This document shows, piece by piece, positions 1 to 6,514 of a stretch of DNA of 7,841 bases (the first letter of the stretch is position 1; each line of letters begins with the position of its first letter). The notes below the pieces were generated by a model. That model had not been told where the DNA came from. It saw nothing but the letters and a program-made list of their open reading frames with translations, and made no database searches. The DNA comes from Bacteroidota bacterium (GTDB lineage: Bacteria > Bacteroidota > Bacteroidia > Bacteroidales > UBA932): NCBI GenBank assembly GCA_017860395.1, contig JAGDMC010000058.1:1-7841 (forward strand), in the 5' to 3' direction. Made by a program: the position numbers and the translations under genes.

Positions 1-863
1 TGGACCTTTTCCCCTCCCTCAATGCCAGTTACAACATAAACAAAAAAAATCTTGTAAGGCTTGCATACGGGTCATCTGTAAACAGACAGGAGTTCAGGGA
101 AGTGTCATCATCGGTTTTTTATGACTTTAACCTCTTTTCGGATGTTAAGGGTAACCCGGATCTCAAACAGGCAAAAATTCACAACATCGACCTCCGTTAC
201 GAATATTATCCTTCAAACGAAGAGTACGTAACATTCGCCCTTTTCTACAAATACTTTATCAATCCTATTGAATGGACATATCTGGATGCGGGCGGGTCAT
301 ATACATATACATTTGAAAATGCCATTTCTGCCAATAACTACGGTGTTGAGATAGATGTAAGAAAAAAGCTTGACTTTATAGGAATTAAGGGCTTCACACT
401 TGTATTGAATGCTGCATATATTTCAAGTAATGTAAATTTTGACCAGCAGAATTCACTCGAAAAAGACAGGCCAATGCAAGGCCAGTCACCATACATTGTA
501 AACAGCTCGCTGTACTATGATAATCAGGAGCTGGGCTTAAGTGCCGGAATACTTTACAACAGGATTGGAAAAAGAGTAGTGGGAATAGGCCGGGTTGATA
601 CCGGTTCGGGAGCCAGTATAAACAATGATGTCCCGGACACATACGAAATTCCCAGAGACATGGTTGATATCGTTATTAGCAAAAAAATCGGAAAAACGCT
701 GGAGGTAAAAGCAAGCTTTAAAGATATTCTCAATCAGGAAGTGATATTTGAACAGTATCCTAAATATTTGGACAACCAGGGTGTTATGCACGAAAGAAAG
801 CAAGTTGCAAAAAGCTTTAAACCGGGAGCTAACTTTTATCTGGGACTTCAGTTCAATTTTTAA
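1..863 (+). CDS. TonB-dependent outer-membrane receptor, C-terminal part (5' end outside window)
   Basis: The reading frame is open from the first full codon at position 3 to the TAA at 861-863, giving 286 visible residues with no start, so the gene begins upstream. The sequence has the alternating aromatic and polar pattern of an outer-membrane beta-barrel. It includes stretches common in the barrel of Bacteroidota TonB-dependent receptors: a LFPSLNASYNI-like strand, then RLAYGSSVNRQEFRE, GNPDLKQAKIHN and a strand ending YPSNEEYVTFALFYKYF. It ends in GLQFNF, with the terminal phenylalanine expected for insertion by the BAM complex. Such receptors import a bound ligand using TonB energy. The plug domain and any carboxypeptidase-like N-terminal domain are not in the window, so the ligand cannot be told. 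The lipoprotein gene starts 40 bp downstream on the same strand with no visible terminator or promoter between, so the two are probably co-transcribed. The family call is secure; the substrate is unknown. Confidence 0.9.
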   Translation, partial: DLFPSLNASYNINKKNLVRLAYGSSVNRQEFREVSSSVFYDFNLFSDVKGNPDLKQAKIHNIDLRYEYYPSNEEYVTFALFYKYFINPIEWTYLDAGGSYTYTFENAISANNYGVEIDVRKKLDFIGIKGFTLVLNAAYISSNVNFDQQNSLEKDRPMQGQSPYIVNSSLYYDNQELGLSAGILYNRIGKRVVGIGRVDTGSGASINNDVPDTYEIPRDMVDIVISKKIGKTLEVKASFKDILNQEVIFEQYPKYLDNQGVMHERKQVAKSFKPGANFYLGLQFNF

Positions 864-903
864 CAATCAGAATTTTATTAATAATACCTTATAATAAGAA
901 AAA

Positions 904-2400
904 ATGAAAAGAGTAGTTTATGCAATTATGACTGCTGTTGTCTTAATGACCTTAGCGTCGTGCGAAAAGAATCCTGTCCCGCCTGTTCCTCCTGTAGAAA
1001 CCGAGCAGCTGATTTTTAATACAAATGAAATTGGCAGCGGCATTCAGGAGTTTGAAGTTAAGGAAAACCATACTATTAAAAAGGGAGTATATGTGCTAAA
1101 AGGATGGGTATATATAACCGACGGAGCAACTCTTACAATTGAGGCAGGCACTGTAATTAAAGGCGACAAAGACACCAAGGCTGCAATTATTGTTGAAAGG
1201 GGCGGAAAAATTATTGCACAGGGAACAGAAGACCTCCCGATAGTTTTTACTTCAAACCAACCGGCCGGTTCAAGAAAACCAGGCGACTGGGGTGGGATAG
1301 TTATCTGTGGCAAGGCTTCCAATAACAAAACCGAAATGATTATTGAAGGCGGCCCCCGTTCAAAACACGGCGGAAACGATGATGCAGACAATTCAGGAGT
1401 TTTGTCTTATGTAAGAATAGAATTTGCTGGTTATCCGTTTAAAACAGACCAGGAGATTAACGGTCTCACAATGGGATCGGTAGGGTCAGGAACCAAACTG
1501 GACCATATTCAGGTGTCATACTCAAACGATGATTCATTTGAGTGGTTCGGCGGCACTGCAAGTGCAAAATATATTGTCTCGTACTATGGCTGGGACGATG
1601 ATTTTGACACCGATGCAGGTTTTAGGGGAAATATTCAGTTTGGTCTTGCCGTAAGAGATCCCAGGATTGCAGACAAATCCATTTCCAACGGATTCGAGTC
1701 CGACAACAACAGCGATGCTCCAAATCAGCTTCCCATTACAAAACCGGTATTTTCAAATATGACCTTTGTGGGGCCAATCGGGCAGGATCCGCAATTTGAA
1801 AACACAACATCCTACATAACAGGAGGAACCAATAACCCTAATAACGGCTCGAAACTTGGCCAGCATCAGGCGGCAATGCAAATTAGAAGAGGATCAAACC
1901 TCAACTGCTACAACTCGCTTGCATTTGGATATCCTGTAGGTATTGCAATATGCAACGACAAAGGTTCACAGACCCAAAGTGCTGCGACAAACGGAAATGT
2001 AAACATCAAAAATGTGATTTTTGCTCAAATGGGTATACTTGGAAGTGATAAGGACGGCTCATTTAAAGACTCATTGTCGATAAATGCATCAACATTTGAC
2101 AAGACTGCTGCAGAGTCATTTTCTTCGTCATTTTTCAAGAAAGCAGGCAATTCCAACACTCTGTACTCAAATATTGCAAATCTCTCTTTAAAGCAGCCAA
2201 ACAGCCTCTCTGCGGGGGCAAGCTGGGGCCCTTCTGCCGGAAGCCCTCTTACAGGTAAGGTCAACCTTTTTACCGATGCAAATGTTTCAGTCAGTTTCTT
2301 TGACAAGGTGAATTTTATAGGAGCATTCAGAAGCGATTTGTCTACCGACAACTGGACTGCAAAATGGACAAACTTTAATCCTCAGACAACAATTTATTAA
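904..2400 (+). CDS. Large lipoprotein with beta-helix-like repeats, partner of the TonB receptor; function unknown
   Basis: This gene encodes 498 residues. The N-terminus has a basic start, a hydrophobic stretch and the lipobox LASC, giving lipidation at Cys20, followed by a proline-rich linker (residues 24-31). It is therefore a membrane-anchored lipoprotein, possibly displayed at the surface. From about residue 60 the chain has short beta-rich units (GVYVLKGWVYITDGATLTI, then GTVIKG, GGKIIAQG, PIVFTS), typical of right-handed beta-helix or pectate-lyase-like folds. Acidic clusters at 208-217 (NDDSFEWFGG), 229-238 (GWDDDFDTDA) and 263-271 (GFESDNNSD) could bind metal ions; that is inference. 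The end, with FIGAF at 471-475 and DNWT..WTNFNPQ at 482-494, is a shape I recall from a conserved Bacteroidota lipoprotein family without assigned function. ATG 904 is preceded by an A-rich leader (AATAAGAAAAA), normal for the phylum. The 3' end overlaps the opposing cca gene by 26 bp. A binding or scaffold role alongside the receptor is likelier than catalysis, but no active site was recognised. Confidence 0.8.
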   Translation: MKRVVYAIMTAVVLMTLASCEKNPVPPVPPVETEQLIFNTNEIGSGIQEFEVKENHTIKKGVYVLKGWVYITDGATLTIEAGTVIKGDKDTKAAIIVERGGKIIAQGTEDLPIVFTSNQPAGSRKPGDWGGIVICGKASNNKTEMIIEGGPRSKHGGNDDADNSGVLSYVRIEFAGYPFKTDQEINGLTMGSVGSGTKLDHIQVSYSNDDSFEWFGGTASAKYIVSYYGWDDDFDTDAGFRGNIQFGLAVRDPRIADKSISNGFESDNNSDAPNQLPITKPVFSNMTFVGPIGQDPQFENTTSYITGGTNNPNNGSKLGQHQAAMQIRRGSNLNCYNSLAFGYPVGIAICNDKGSQTQSAATNGNVNIKNVIFAQMGILGSDKDGSFKDSLSINASTFDKTAAESFSSSFFKKAGNSNTLYSNIANLSLKQPNSLSAGASWGPSAGSPLTGKVNLFTDANVSVSFFDKVNFIGAFRSDLSTDNWTAKWTNFNPQTTIY

Positions 2401-3784
2401 GCCCCATTTCCGAGCACTTTTTCTCCATGAGAATCCGGGCTTCATCAAAATGGTTTCCGATAACGCCATCCAGGATGGCGTTTTTTATGTACTCTTTAAT
2501 CTCGCCAATTTCCCTGCAGGGCCCGATACCGTACGTTTCCATTATGTATTCTCCGGTGATGGGATTCTGAAAGTTTCTTACCGCATCTTTTGCCTCAACC
2601 TCAATCAGCTTTTCTCTTACAAGGGCAAAATTCTTCTTGTGCTTTTTTACTATTTTGTCGTTTTTTGAGGTGATATCTGCTTCGCAAAGCATCATAAGAT
2701 CTTCAATGTCGTCTCCTGCATCGAAAAGCAGTCTCCTCACAGCAGAATCCGTAACGACTTCCTGTACGAGAGCAATTGGCCTTAAATGCAGCTGAACCAT
2801 TTTTTGAACATAGCGCATCTTTTCGTTCAGAGGCATTTTTAATTGCTGAAATATTTTAGGAACCATTTTCCCGCCAATGAAATCGTGACCATGAAAAGTC
2901 CAGCCTATTCCGGGTTCGAAATTCTTTGTAGCCGGTTTTGCAATATCGTGAAGCAATGCACTCCAGCGCAGCCATAGGTTGTCGCTCATTGCTGCAAGGT
3001 TGTCAAGAACCTGAAGCGTGTGTGAAAAGTTCTCCTTATGTCCCTTTCCGTCTACATATTCAGCCCCTTTTAGCTTGACAAGCTGTGGAAGGATAAGTTC
3101 AAGCAATCCTGTCTCCTCCAGCAGGTAGAATCCCACGGAAGGTTTTGGAGAGAGTATTATTTTATTCAGTTCGTCGGAAATTCTTTCGGTAGACAGGATT
3201 TTAAGCCGGTCCCGGTTGCGTTTAAGAGATTCTATAGATTCCGGTACGATTGTAAATGAGAGCTGGCTTGCAAACCGGATTGCACGTATCATTCTCAGCG
3301 GATCGTCGCTGTATGTTGTGTCCGGTTCGAGAGGCGTTCTGATGAGTCCTGCCTGAAGGTCCTTTACTCCATTGAAAGGATCGGACAATTTTCCGAAATC
3401 CTCTTTCTGGAGGCTGAATGCAAGGGCGTTGATTGTAAAATCCCTTCGCAGCTGGTCATCTTCTATTGTGCCGTCTTCTACTATGGGCTTCCTTGAATCC
3501 GAACGGTATGACTCTTTTCTTGCACCCACAAATTCAACCTCAATATCTCCGGATTTGAGCATTGCTGTGCCAAAGTTTTTAAAAACAGCAACCTTCACTC
3601 TGAGTTTTTTCGCAACTCTTTCTGCAAGTTCAATTCCGCTGCCTTCCACAACAATGTCAATATCCTTGCTGTTCCTTTCCAAAAAACAGTCTCTCACAAA
3701 GCCTCCAATCACAAAAGCTCTTACTCCCGAATTCGCGGCCTCTTCTGATATTACGGAAAATATTTTATTCTTTAGAAAGTTCAT
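2375..3784 (-). CDS. cca: CCA-adding-type tRNA nucleotidyltransferase with HD domain
   Basis: This gene encodes 469 residues of the class II polymerase-beta-like tRNA nucleotidyltransferase family, which adds or repairs the 3' CCA of tRNAs in the cytoplasm using CTP and ATP. Visible motifs in order are GGFVRD (27-32), the metal-binding DID (41-43), EFVGARKESY (84-93), RRDFTINA (113-120), DPLRMIRAIRF (161-171) with the nucleotide-selecting region ERISDEL (200-206), and an HD phosphohydrolase domain (SALLHDIAK 275-283, then a second His-rich motif HGHDFIGGKMV 298-308). The length and the HD domain fit the Bacteroidota form. The start at 3782-3784 was chosen because MNFLKNKIFSVISEEA aligns with the family N-terminus; an upstream ATG at 3842-3844 would add 20 residues read out of frame across the preceding gene. 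The start lies inside the 3' end of the upstream gene (20-bp overlap), so translational coupling is likely. A CCA-only versus A-only specificity cannot be settled by eye. Confidence 0.93.
   Translation of the reverse strand: MNFLKNKIFSVISEEAANSGVRAFVIGGFVRDCFLERNSKDIDIVVEGSGIELAERVAKKLRVKVAVFKNFGTAMLKSGDIEVEFVGARKESYRSDSRKPIVEDGTIEDDQLRRDFTINALAFSLQKEDFGKLSDPFNGVKDLQAGLIRTPLEPDTTYSDDPLRMIRAIRFASQLSFTIVPESIESLKRNRDRLKILSTERISDELNKIILSPKPSVGFYLLEETGLLELILPQLVKLKGAEYVDGKGHKENFSHTLQVLDNLAAMSDNLWLRWSALLHDIAKPATKNFEPGIGWTFHGHDFIGGKMVPKIFQQLKMPLNEKMRYVQKMVQLHLRPIALVQEVVTDSAVRRLLFDAGDDIEDLMMLCEADITSKNDKIVKKHKKNFALVREKLIEVEAKDAVRNFQNPITGEYIMETYGIGPCREIGEIKEYIKNAILDGVIGNHFDEARILMEKKCSEMGLNKLLSED
2462..2486 (+). 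terminator. Intrinsic terminator of the lipoprotein gene, embedded antisense in cca
   Basis: A perfect inverted repeat (AACGCCATCC at 2462-2471, GGATGGCGTT at 2473-2482) surrounds a single A. As RNA it makes a 9-bp stem with a CAG loop and a GC-rich core, followed directly by six T (2481-2486). On the + strand this has the classic form of a rho-independent terminator and lies 61 bp after the lipoprotein stop. On the - strand the hairpin is followed by ATCGG rather than a T-run, so it is directional. It falls in cca codons 435-441 (NAILDGV). Confidence 0.75.
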
Positions 3785-4181
3785 CGTAAGGTGGAATTTC
3801 GCTTTTATATTCGTAACTCTTCGTCTGAGGGTTGAGTGTGGCAAAGTATGTATCCGGCCCGTTTGTGAGGAGGATGTGTTTAACTCCCAGCGCCATATTG
3901 TATTTCAAAATTTGTTCAAAAGTGGTCCTGCTTATTTTTACAGTAGGGGCCTTGCACTCGGCAAGAAGAACCGGCTTTGCCTCACGGCTGAAAACTACCA
4001 GATCTCCCCTGTATTTTTTGCCGCCGGCCTCCAAAGAATATTCGCAGCTCATCAGATGAAAAGGAGCTCCGAGCGTCTTATTTAGCATTTCTATAAGTTG
4101 CTGTCTTACACTTTCTTCCGGTGTCAGTGCAACACTCTTTTTCCTTACCGGGTCAAAAACAGTAACTCTCATCTTCAGCAT
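3765..4181 (-). CDS. Stand-alone HsdR N-terminal-like protein with PD-(D/E)XK nuclease motif
   Basis: This is a small protein of 138 residues from ATG 4181, or 135 from ATG 4172. It resembles the N-terminal nuclease-fold domain of type I restriction HsdR subunits (family HSDR_N_2), here without helicase or specificity domains. It shows FDPVRKKSVALTPEESVRQ (9-27), as in Bacteroidota homologues, and an apparently intact PD-(D/E)XK core: Asp60 in RGDLVVF, Glu75-x-Lys77 in LLAECKAP, and a QxxxY motif (Gln90-Tyr94 in EQILKYN). Such a core cuts nucleic acid with Mg2+, but activity and target of this solo family are unknown to me. No hsdM or hsdS is visible, so classical restriction is unlikely. It is the first gene of a unit with cca, overlapping it by 20 bp, and is divergent from holA. 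A longer reading to 4289 was rejected because it runs through the promoter gap into holA. Confidence 0.82.
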   Translation of the reverse strand: MLKMRVTVFDPVRKKSVALTPEESVRQQLIEMLNKTLGAPFHLMSCEYSLEAGGKKYRGDLVVFSREAKPVLLAECKAPTVKISRTTFEQILKYNMALGVKHILLTNGPDTYFATLNPQTKSYEYKSEIPPYDELSKE

Positions 4182-4187
4182 GATAAT

Positions 4188-4226
4188 AAGGGTAGCAAAG
4201 ATATAAAATTTGCCGGTTATACCCTT
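4188..4226. repeat. 7-bp inverted repeat spanning the divergent promoter
   Basis: AAGGGTA (4188-4194) and TACCCTT (4220-4226) form a perfect dyad separated by 25 bp. The dyad encloses the - strand -7 box and the + strand -33 box. It could be an operator for both genes, but a 7-bp dyad over 39 bp may also occur by chance. Confidence 0.3.
4196..4203 (-). promoter_or_regulatory. -7 element for the HsdR-N-like gene and cca
   Basis: The - strand reads TATCTTTG, a full match to the Bacteroidota -7 consensus TAnnTTTG. It is 14 bp upstream of the ATG at 4181, giving a very short leader (or slightly longer if ATG 4172 is used). No clear TTTG -33 element is seen at the expected distance, so the call rests on the -7 box and its position in a divergent gap. 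Confidence 0.5.
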
Positions 4227-4240
4227 TTTATCTAATTTAG
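4209..4240 (+). promoter_or_regulatory. Promoter of holA (-33 TTTG, -7 TAATTTAG)
   Basis: TTTG at 4209-4212 and TAATTTAG at 4233-4240 (7 of 8 to TAnnTTTG) are 26 bp apart centre to centre, the spacing expected between the -33 and -7 elements of Bacteroidota housekeeping promoters. Transcription would start around 4245-4248, only a few bases before the holA ATG at 4254. Confidence 0.5.
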
Positions 4241-4253
4241 CGCAGGTAGAATT

Positions 4254-5303
4254 ATGGCAAAACAGAATATAAAAGACGCCATTGCGCATTACGAAAAGAT
4301 TCTTGCCGAGGTTAAAAGCGGTAAGTTCAAATCATTTTACATACTCATGGGTGAGGAGCCTTTCTTTTCCGATTCTATTTCGGAAGAGATAATGAACAAT
4401 GCACTTACACCCGAAGAGAGAGGCTTTAACCAGCTTCTTCTTTACGGAACGGATGTAGATATAAAACAGGTGATAGAGGCCTCCAGGCGCTATCCCATGA
4501 TGGCAGCAAGGCAACTTGTGGTAGTACGCGAAGCGCAGGCAATAAAGGACCTTGAAGATCTTGAAAAATATCTGAAACAACCACTTCCCACAACGATCCT
4601 CGTCTTAATTCTCACAAACAAGTCTCTGGACAAAAGGAAATCGCTCTACAAGATTGCATCTGCAAACAAGGATGGAGTTGTTTTTGAGTCTTTTCCACTT
4701 GGCGACAGTGATGTCGTGGACTGGATTAACAGGTACGTGGCAAAGAAAAAAATGGAAATTGACCCTCATGCATCGATGCTGCTTGCCGACTTTAGCGGTA
4801 CCGAACTGAGAAAACTGGTTACAGAACTTGATAAGCTCATACTGAATCTTTCGGAGGGGCACAAGAAAATCACAGTAAACGACATTGAGGAAAACGTTGG
4901 AATAAGCAGGGAGTACAATGTCTTTGAGCTAAATAAAGCTTTATCCTATAAGAACATTGAGAAAATTTACAAAATTGTTTTTTTCTTTTCGTCAAATCCG
5001 AAACAGTATCCGCTTGTGAAAATTCTTCCTTCAATTTTCAGCCATTTTACCAAGATTCTGAAATATCATGCAATCAAGACACAAAAGAGGGAGGCAGGAA
5101 GGGGAGATGCAGCTGCATATCTCGGAATACCTCCATTTTACATAGAAGAATATGATGCTGCGATTAGAAACTATCCTCCGGTTAAATGCATGAATGCAAT
5201 TGCCCAGATTCGGAAATACGACTACATGGGCAAAAGCAACGAAGGGGGAGAAGCAACCGAAGGGGAGCTCCTGCAGGAGATGATATTTAAAATTATAAAC
5301 TGA
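4254..5303 (+). CDS. holA: DNA polymerase III subunit delta
   Basis: This gene encodes 349 residues, the usual length for the delta subunit of the clamp loader. Delta opens the beta sliding clamp and works with the tau/gamma and delta-prime subunits to load it on primed DNA. The sequence shows the family's N-terminal FYILMGEEPFF region (28-38), where other AAA+ proteins have a P-loop but delta has a degenerate one. It also has RRYPMMAARQLVVVREA (78-94), the PTTILVLIL strand (112-120), the helix motif GTELRKLVTELDKL (182-195) and YNVFELNKAL (221-230), which begins the C-terminal collar domain. The ATG at 4254 follows an A-rich leader and directly gives a typical helical N-terminus. It is divergent from the HsdR-N-like gene. 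Its TGA stop is 2 bp from the stop of alr on the other strand. The identification rests on overall family resemblance because delta is poorly conserved, but I am fairly sure. Confidence 0.9.
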   Translation: MAKQNIKDAIAHYEKILAEVKSGKFKSFYILMGEEPFFSDSISEEIMNNALTPEERGFNQLLLYGTDVDIKQVIEASRRYPMMAARQLVVVREAQAIKDLEDLEKYLKQPLPTTILVLILTNKSLDKRKSLYKIASANKDGVVFESFPLGDSDVVDWINRYVAKKKMEIDPHASMLLADFSGTELRKLVTELDKLILNLSEGHKKITVNDIEENVGISREYNVFELNKALSYKNIEKIYKIVFFFSSNPKQYPLVKILPSIFSHFTKILKYHAIKTQKREAGRGDAAAYLGIPPFYIEEYDAAIRNYPPVKCMNAIAQIRKYDYMGKSNEGGEATEGELLQEMIFKIIN

Positions 5304-5305
5304 TT

Positions 5306-6400
5306 CTATTCCGTAACCACCCTGTTCACCCTTGCCGAAACTGAAGTGAAAATTTCATAGGTTATGGTTCCGAGAGTTTTAGCCAAATCGAGCGCAAGCG
5401 GCTTTTCGCCGAATATCGTAACAGTGTCTCCAACCTTTGCATCAATTCCTGTTATGTCCATCATAAACATGTCCATACAAATATTGCCGATTGTAGGAGC
5501 AAGAACGCCGTTAACCGCAAATGAGGCATTGCCTCTTCCGAGGTGGCGGTTTATACCGTCGGCATACCCGAGCGGAACACTCGCAATTGTCTTTCCCTCT
5601 TCATCTGCTATGCCAAATCGGCCATAACCTACAGTAACATTTTTGACGGTTTTAATCTGTACAATGGGAGCTTCAAGTGAGGCGACAGGTTTAAGGGATG
5701 TGTTTCCTTCCACATATGTCGAACCATATATTCCAATGCCAAGGCGGACCATATCAAACTGATATTCAGGAAATCTCTCGATTCCTGAAGAATTTAGAAT
5801 ATGTTTCATTGGTCTGACAGGAAAAACCGGTGCAATTATGTCGTACATGTATGTAAAAAGTTCAATCTGAGACTTTGTAAAATCGTCGTGTAAATCATAT
5901 TCGGCCGACGAAAGGTGTGAAAATACCGATTTTACATCAATAGATCTGTTTGTCTCAAGAAAGATTTTCAAATCGTCTATCTCTTCTTTCATGAAGCCCA
6001 CACGACTCATGCCCGTGTCCAGCTTAATGTGCGCGGGCCAGGATTTCAGCCCAAGTTTTGAGATTGCTGCAACAAAGGACTTTGCAGCATCGAAATTGAC
6101 GATGCTTGGTTCAAGTCCGCTTTGAATTATCTCTTCGAAATTGTCATATCCCGGCGTGAGGATAACAATTGGTAACTTAATACCTGCATTTTTTAATTTT
6201 TTGCCCTCAATTGGAAAGGCTACGCCTAAATAATCGGCACCAAACTCTTCAAGTAATCCGGAAATTTCAACATCACCGTGTCCATAGGCATTCGCCTTTA
6301 CTAACACGAGTAATTTGGTTGATTTTGAGAGTTTTGAACGGAAATAATTGTAGTTTTCAAGCAGTTTTGACCTGCTGATTTTTAGTTGGGAATGGTTCAT
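5306..6400 (-). CDS. alr: Alanine racemase (PLP-dependent, stand-alone)
   Basis: The product is 364 residues and interconverts L- and D-alanine in the cytoplasm, supplying D-Ala for peptidoglycan. All key motifs are present: the PLP-binding Lys35 in VKANAYGHG (34-42), HIKLDTGMSRVGF (124-136), VRLGIGIYG with Arg219 facing the PLP ring nitrogen, the catalytic Tyr279 in PLGYADG, and GNICMDMFMMD (305-315), near the substrate-entry region. The fold is an N-terminal TIM barrel followed by a C-terminal beta domain that starts near residue 240. Many Bacteroidota carry Alr fused behind MurF; this copy is free-standing and full length, starting right before the barrel, so it may be a second racemase or the only one. 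ATG 6400 is supported by MNHSQLKISRSKLLENYNYFR, a normal Alr N-terminus. It ends 2 bp from holA, tail to tail. Confidence 0.96.
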   Translation of the reverse strand: MNHSQLKISRSKLLENYNYFRSKLSKSTKLLVLVKANAYGHGDVEISGLLEEFGADYLGVAFPIEGKKLKNAGIKLPIVILTPGYDNFEEIIQSGLEPSIVNFDAAKSFVAAISKLGLKSWPAHIKLDTGMSRVGFMKEEIDDLKIFLETNRSIDVKSVFSHLSSAEYDLHDDFTKSQIELFTYMYDIIAPVFPVRPMKHILNSSGIERFPEYQFDMVRLGIGIYGSTYVEGNTSLKPVASLEAPIVQIKTVKNVTVGYGRFGIADEEGKTIASVPLGYADGINRHLGRGNASFAVNGVLAPTIGNICMDMFMMDITGIDAKVGDTVTIFGEKPLALDLAKTLGTITYEIFTSVSARVNRVVTE

Positions 6401-6419
6401 TGGAAAAAAATTTCGCTTG

Positions 6420-6427
6420 CAAAGTTA
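6420..6427 (-). promoter_or_regulatory. -7 element of alr
   Basis: The - strand reads TAACTTTG, a full match to TAnnTTTG, 19 bp upstream of the alr ATG. No convincing -33 TTTG lies at the expected distance. The surrounding gap (6401-6514) is AT-rich and shared with the divergent lipoprotein gene. Confidence 0.5.
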
Positions 6428-6468
6428 TAAAATGTTTAAAAAAAGTATCATTGTAAGAAAAAACTTTA

Positions 6469-6476
6469 TACATTTG
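6469..6476 (+). promoter_or_regulatory. -7 element of the small lipoprotein gene
   Basis: TACATTTG fully matches TAnnTTTG. Transcription would start near 6481-6484, leaving an A-rich leader of about 32 nt before ATG 6515. A TTG at 6451-6453 is the nearest -33 candidate, with a 15-bp spacer, shorter than usual. The A-rich leader (ACAAACAAACC, then AAAACATTTTATAAA) fits strong translation in this phylum, where A-rich leaders replace Shine-Dalgarno sites. Confidence 0.55.
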
Positions 6477-6514
6477 CGGCCGAATTAACAAACAAACCTA
6501 AAACATTTTATAAA

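Noticed and set aside
1044..1391. 115-codon open frame antisense to the large lipoprotein
   Set aside because: Shadow of a well-supported gene; no plausible promoter, leader or domain.
1..2400. SusC/SusD glycan-uptake pair
   Set aside because: The lipoprotein is beta-repeat-rich with no SusD-like helical (TPR) regions, and no glycan-degrading enzyme is nearby in the window.
3785..3844. 20-residue extension of the cca product
   Set aside because: The extra residues (MPHSTLRRRVTNIKAKFHLT) do not look like the family and lie fully inside the preceding gene; MNFLKNKIF is the natural start.
3372..4085. 237-codon open frame on the + strand opposite cca and the nuclease-fold gene
   Set aside because: It is antisense to two well-supported genes, has a low-complexity Ser/Leu-rich composition and no recognisable motif: a shadow frame.
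3765..4181. Type I restriction-modification system
   Set aside because: Only an HsdR-N-like domain is present. No helicase part, methylase or specificity subunit is in the window, and the neighbours are housekeeping genes.
4182..4289. N-terminal extension of the HsdR-N-like protein by 36 residues
   Set aside because: It runs through the divergent promoter and the first codons of holA, and homologues as I recall them have the FDPxRKKxVxLTPEE segment near the start.
5268..5279. 12-bp perfect palindrome CTCCTGCAGGAG near the end of holA
   Set aside because: It has no loop and no T-run, lies within codons, and is of a length that can occur by chance; no reason to call it a site.
5399..5411. CGGC/GCCG hairpin after the holA stop as a terminator
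   Set aside because: The stem is only 4 bp and the following bases are AATATCG, not a T-run.
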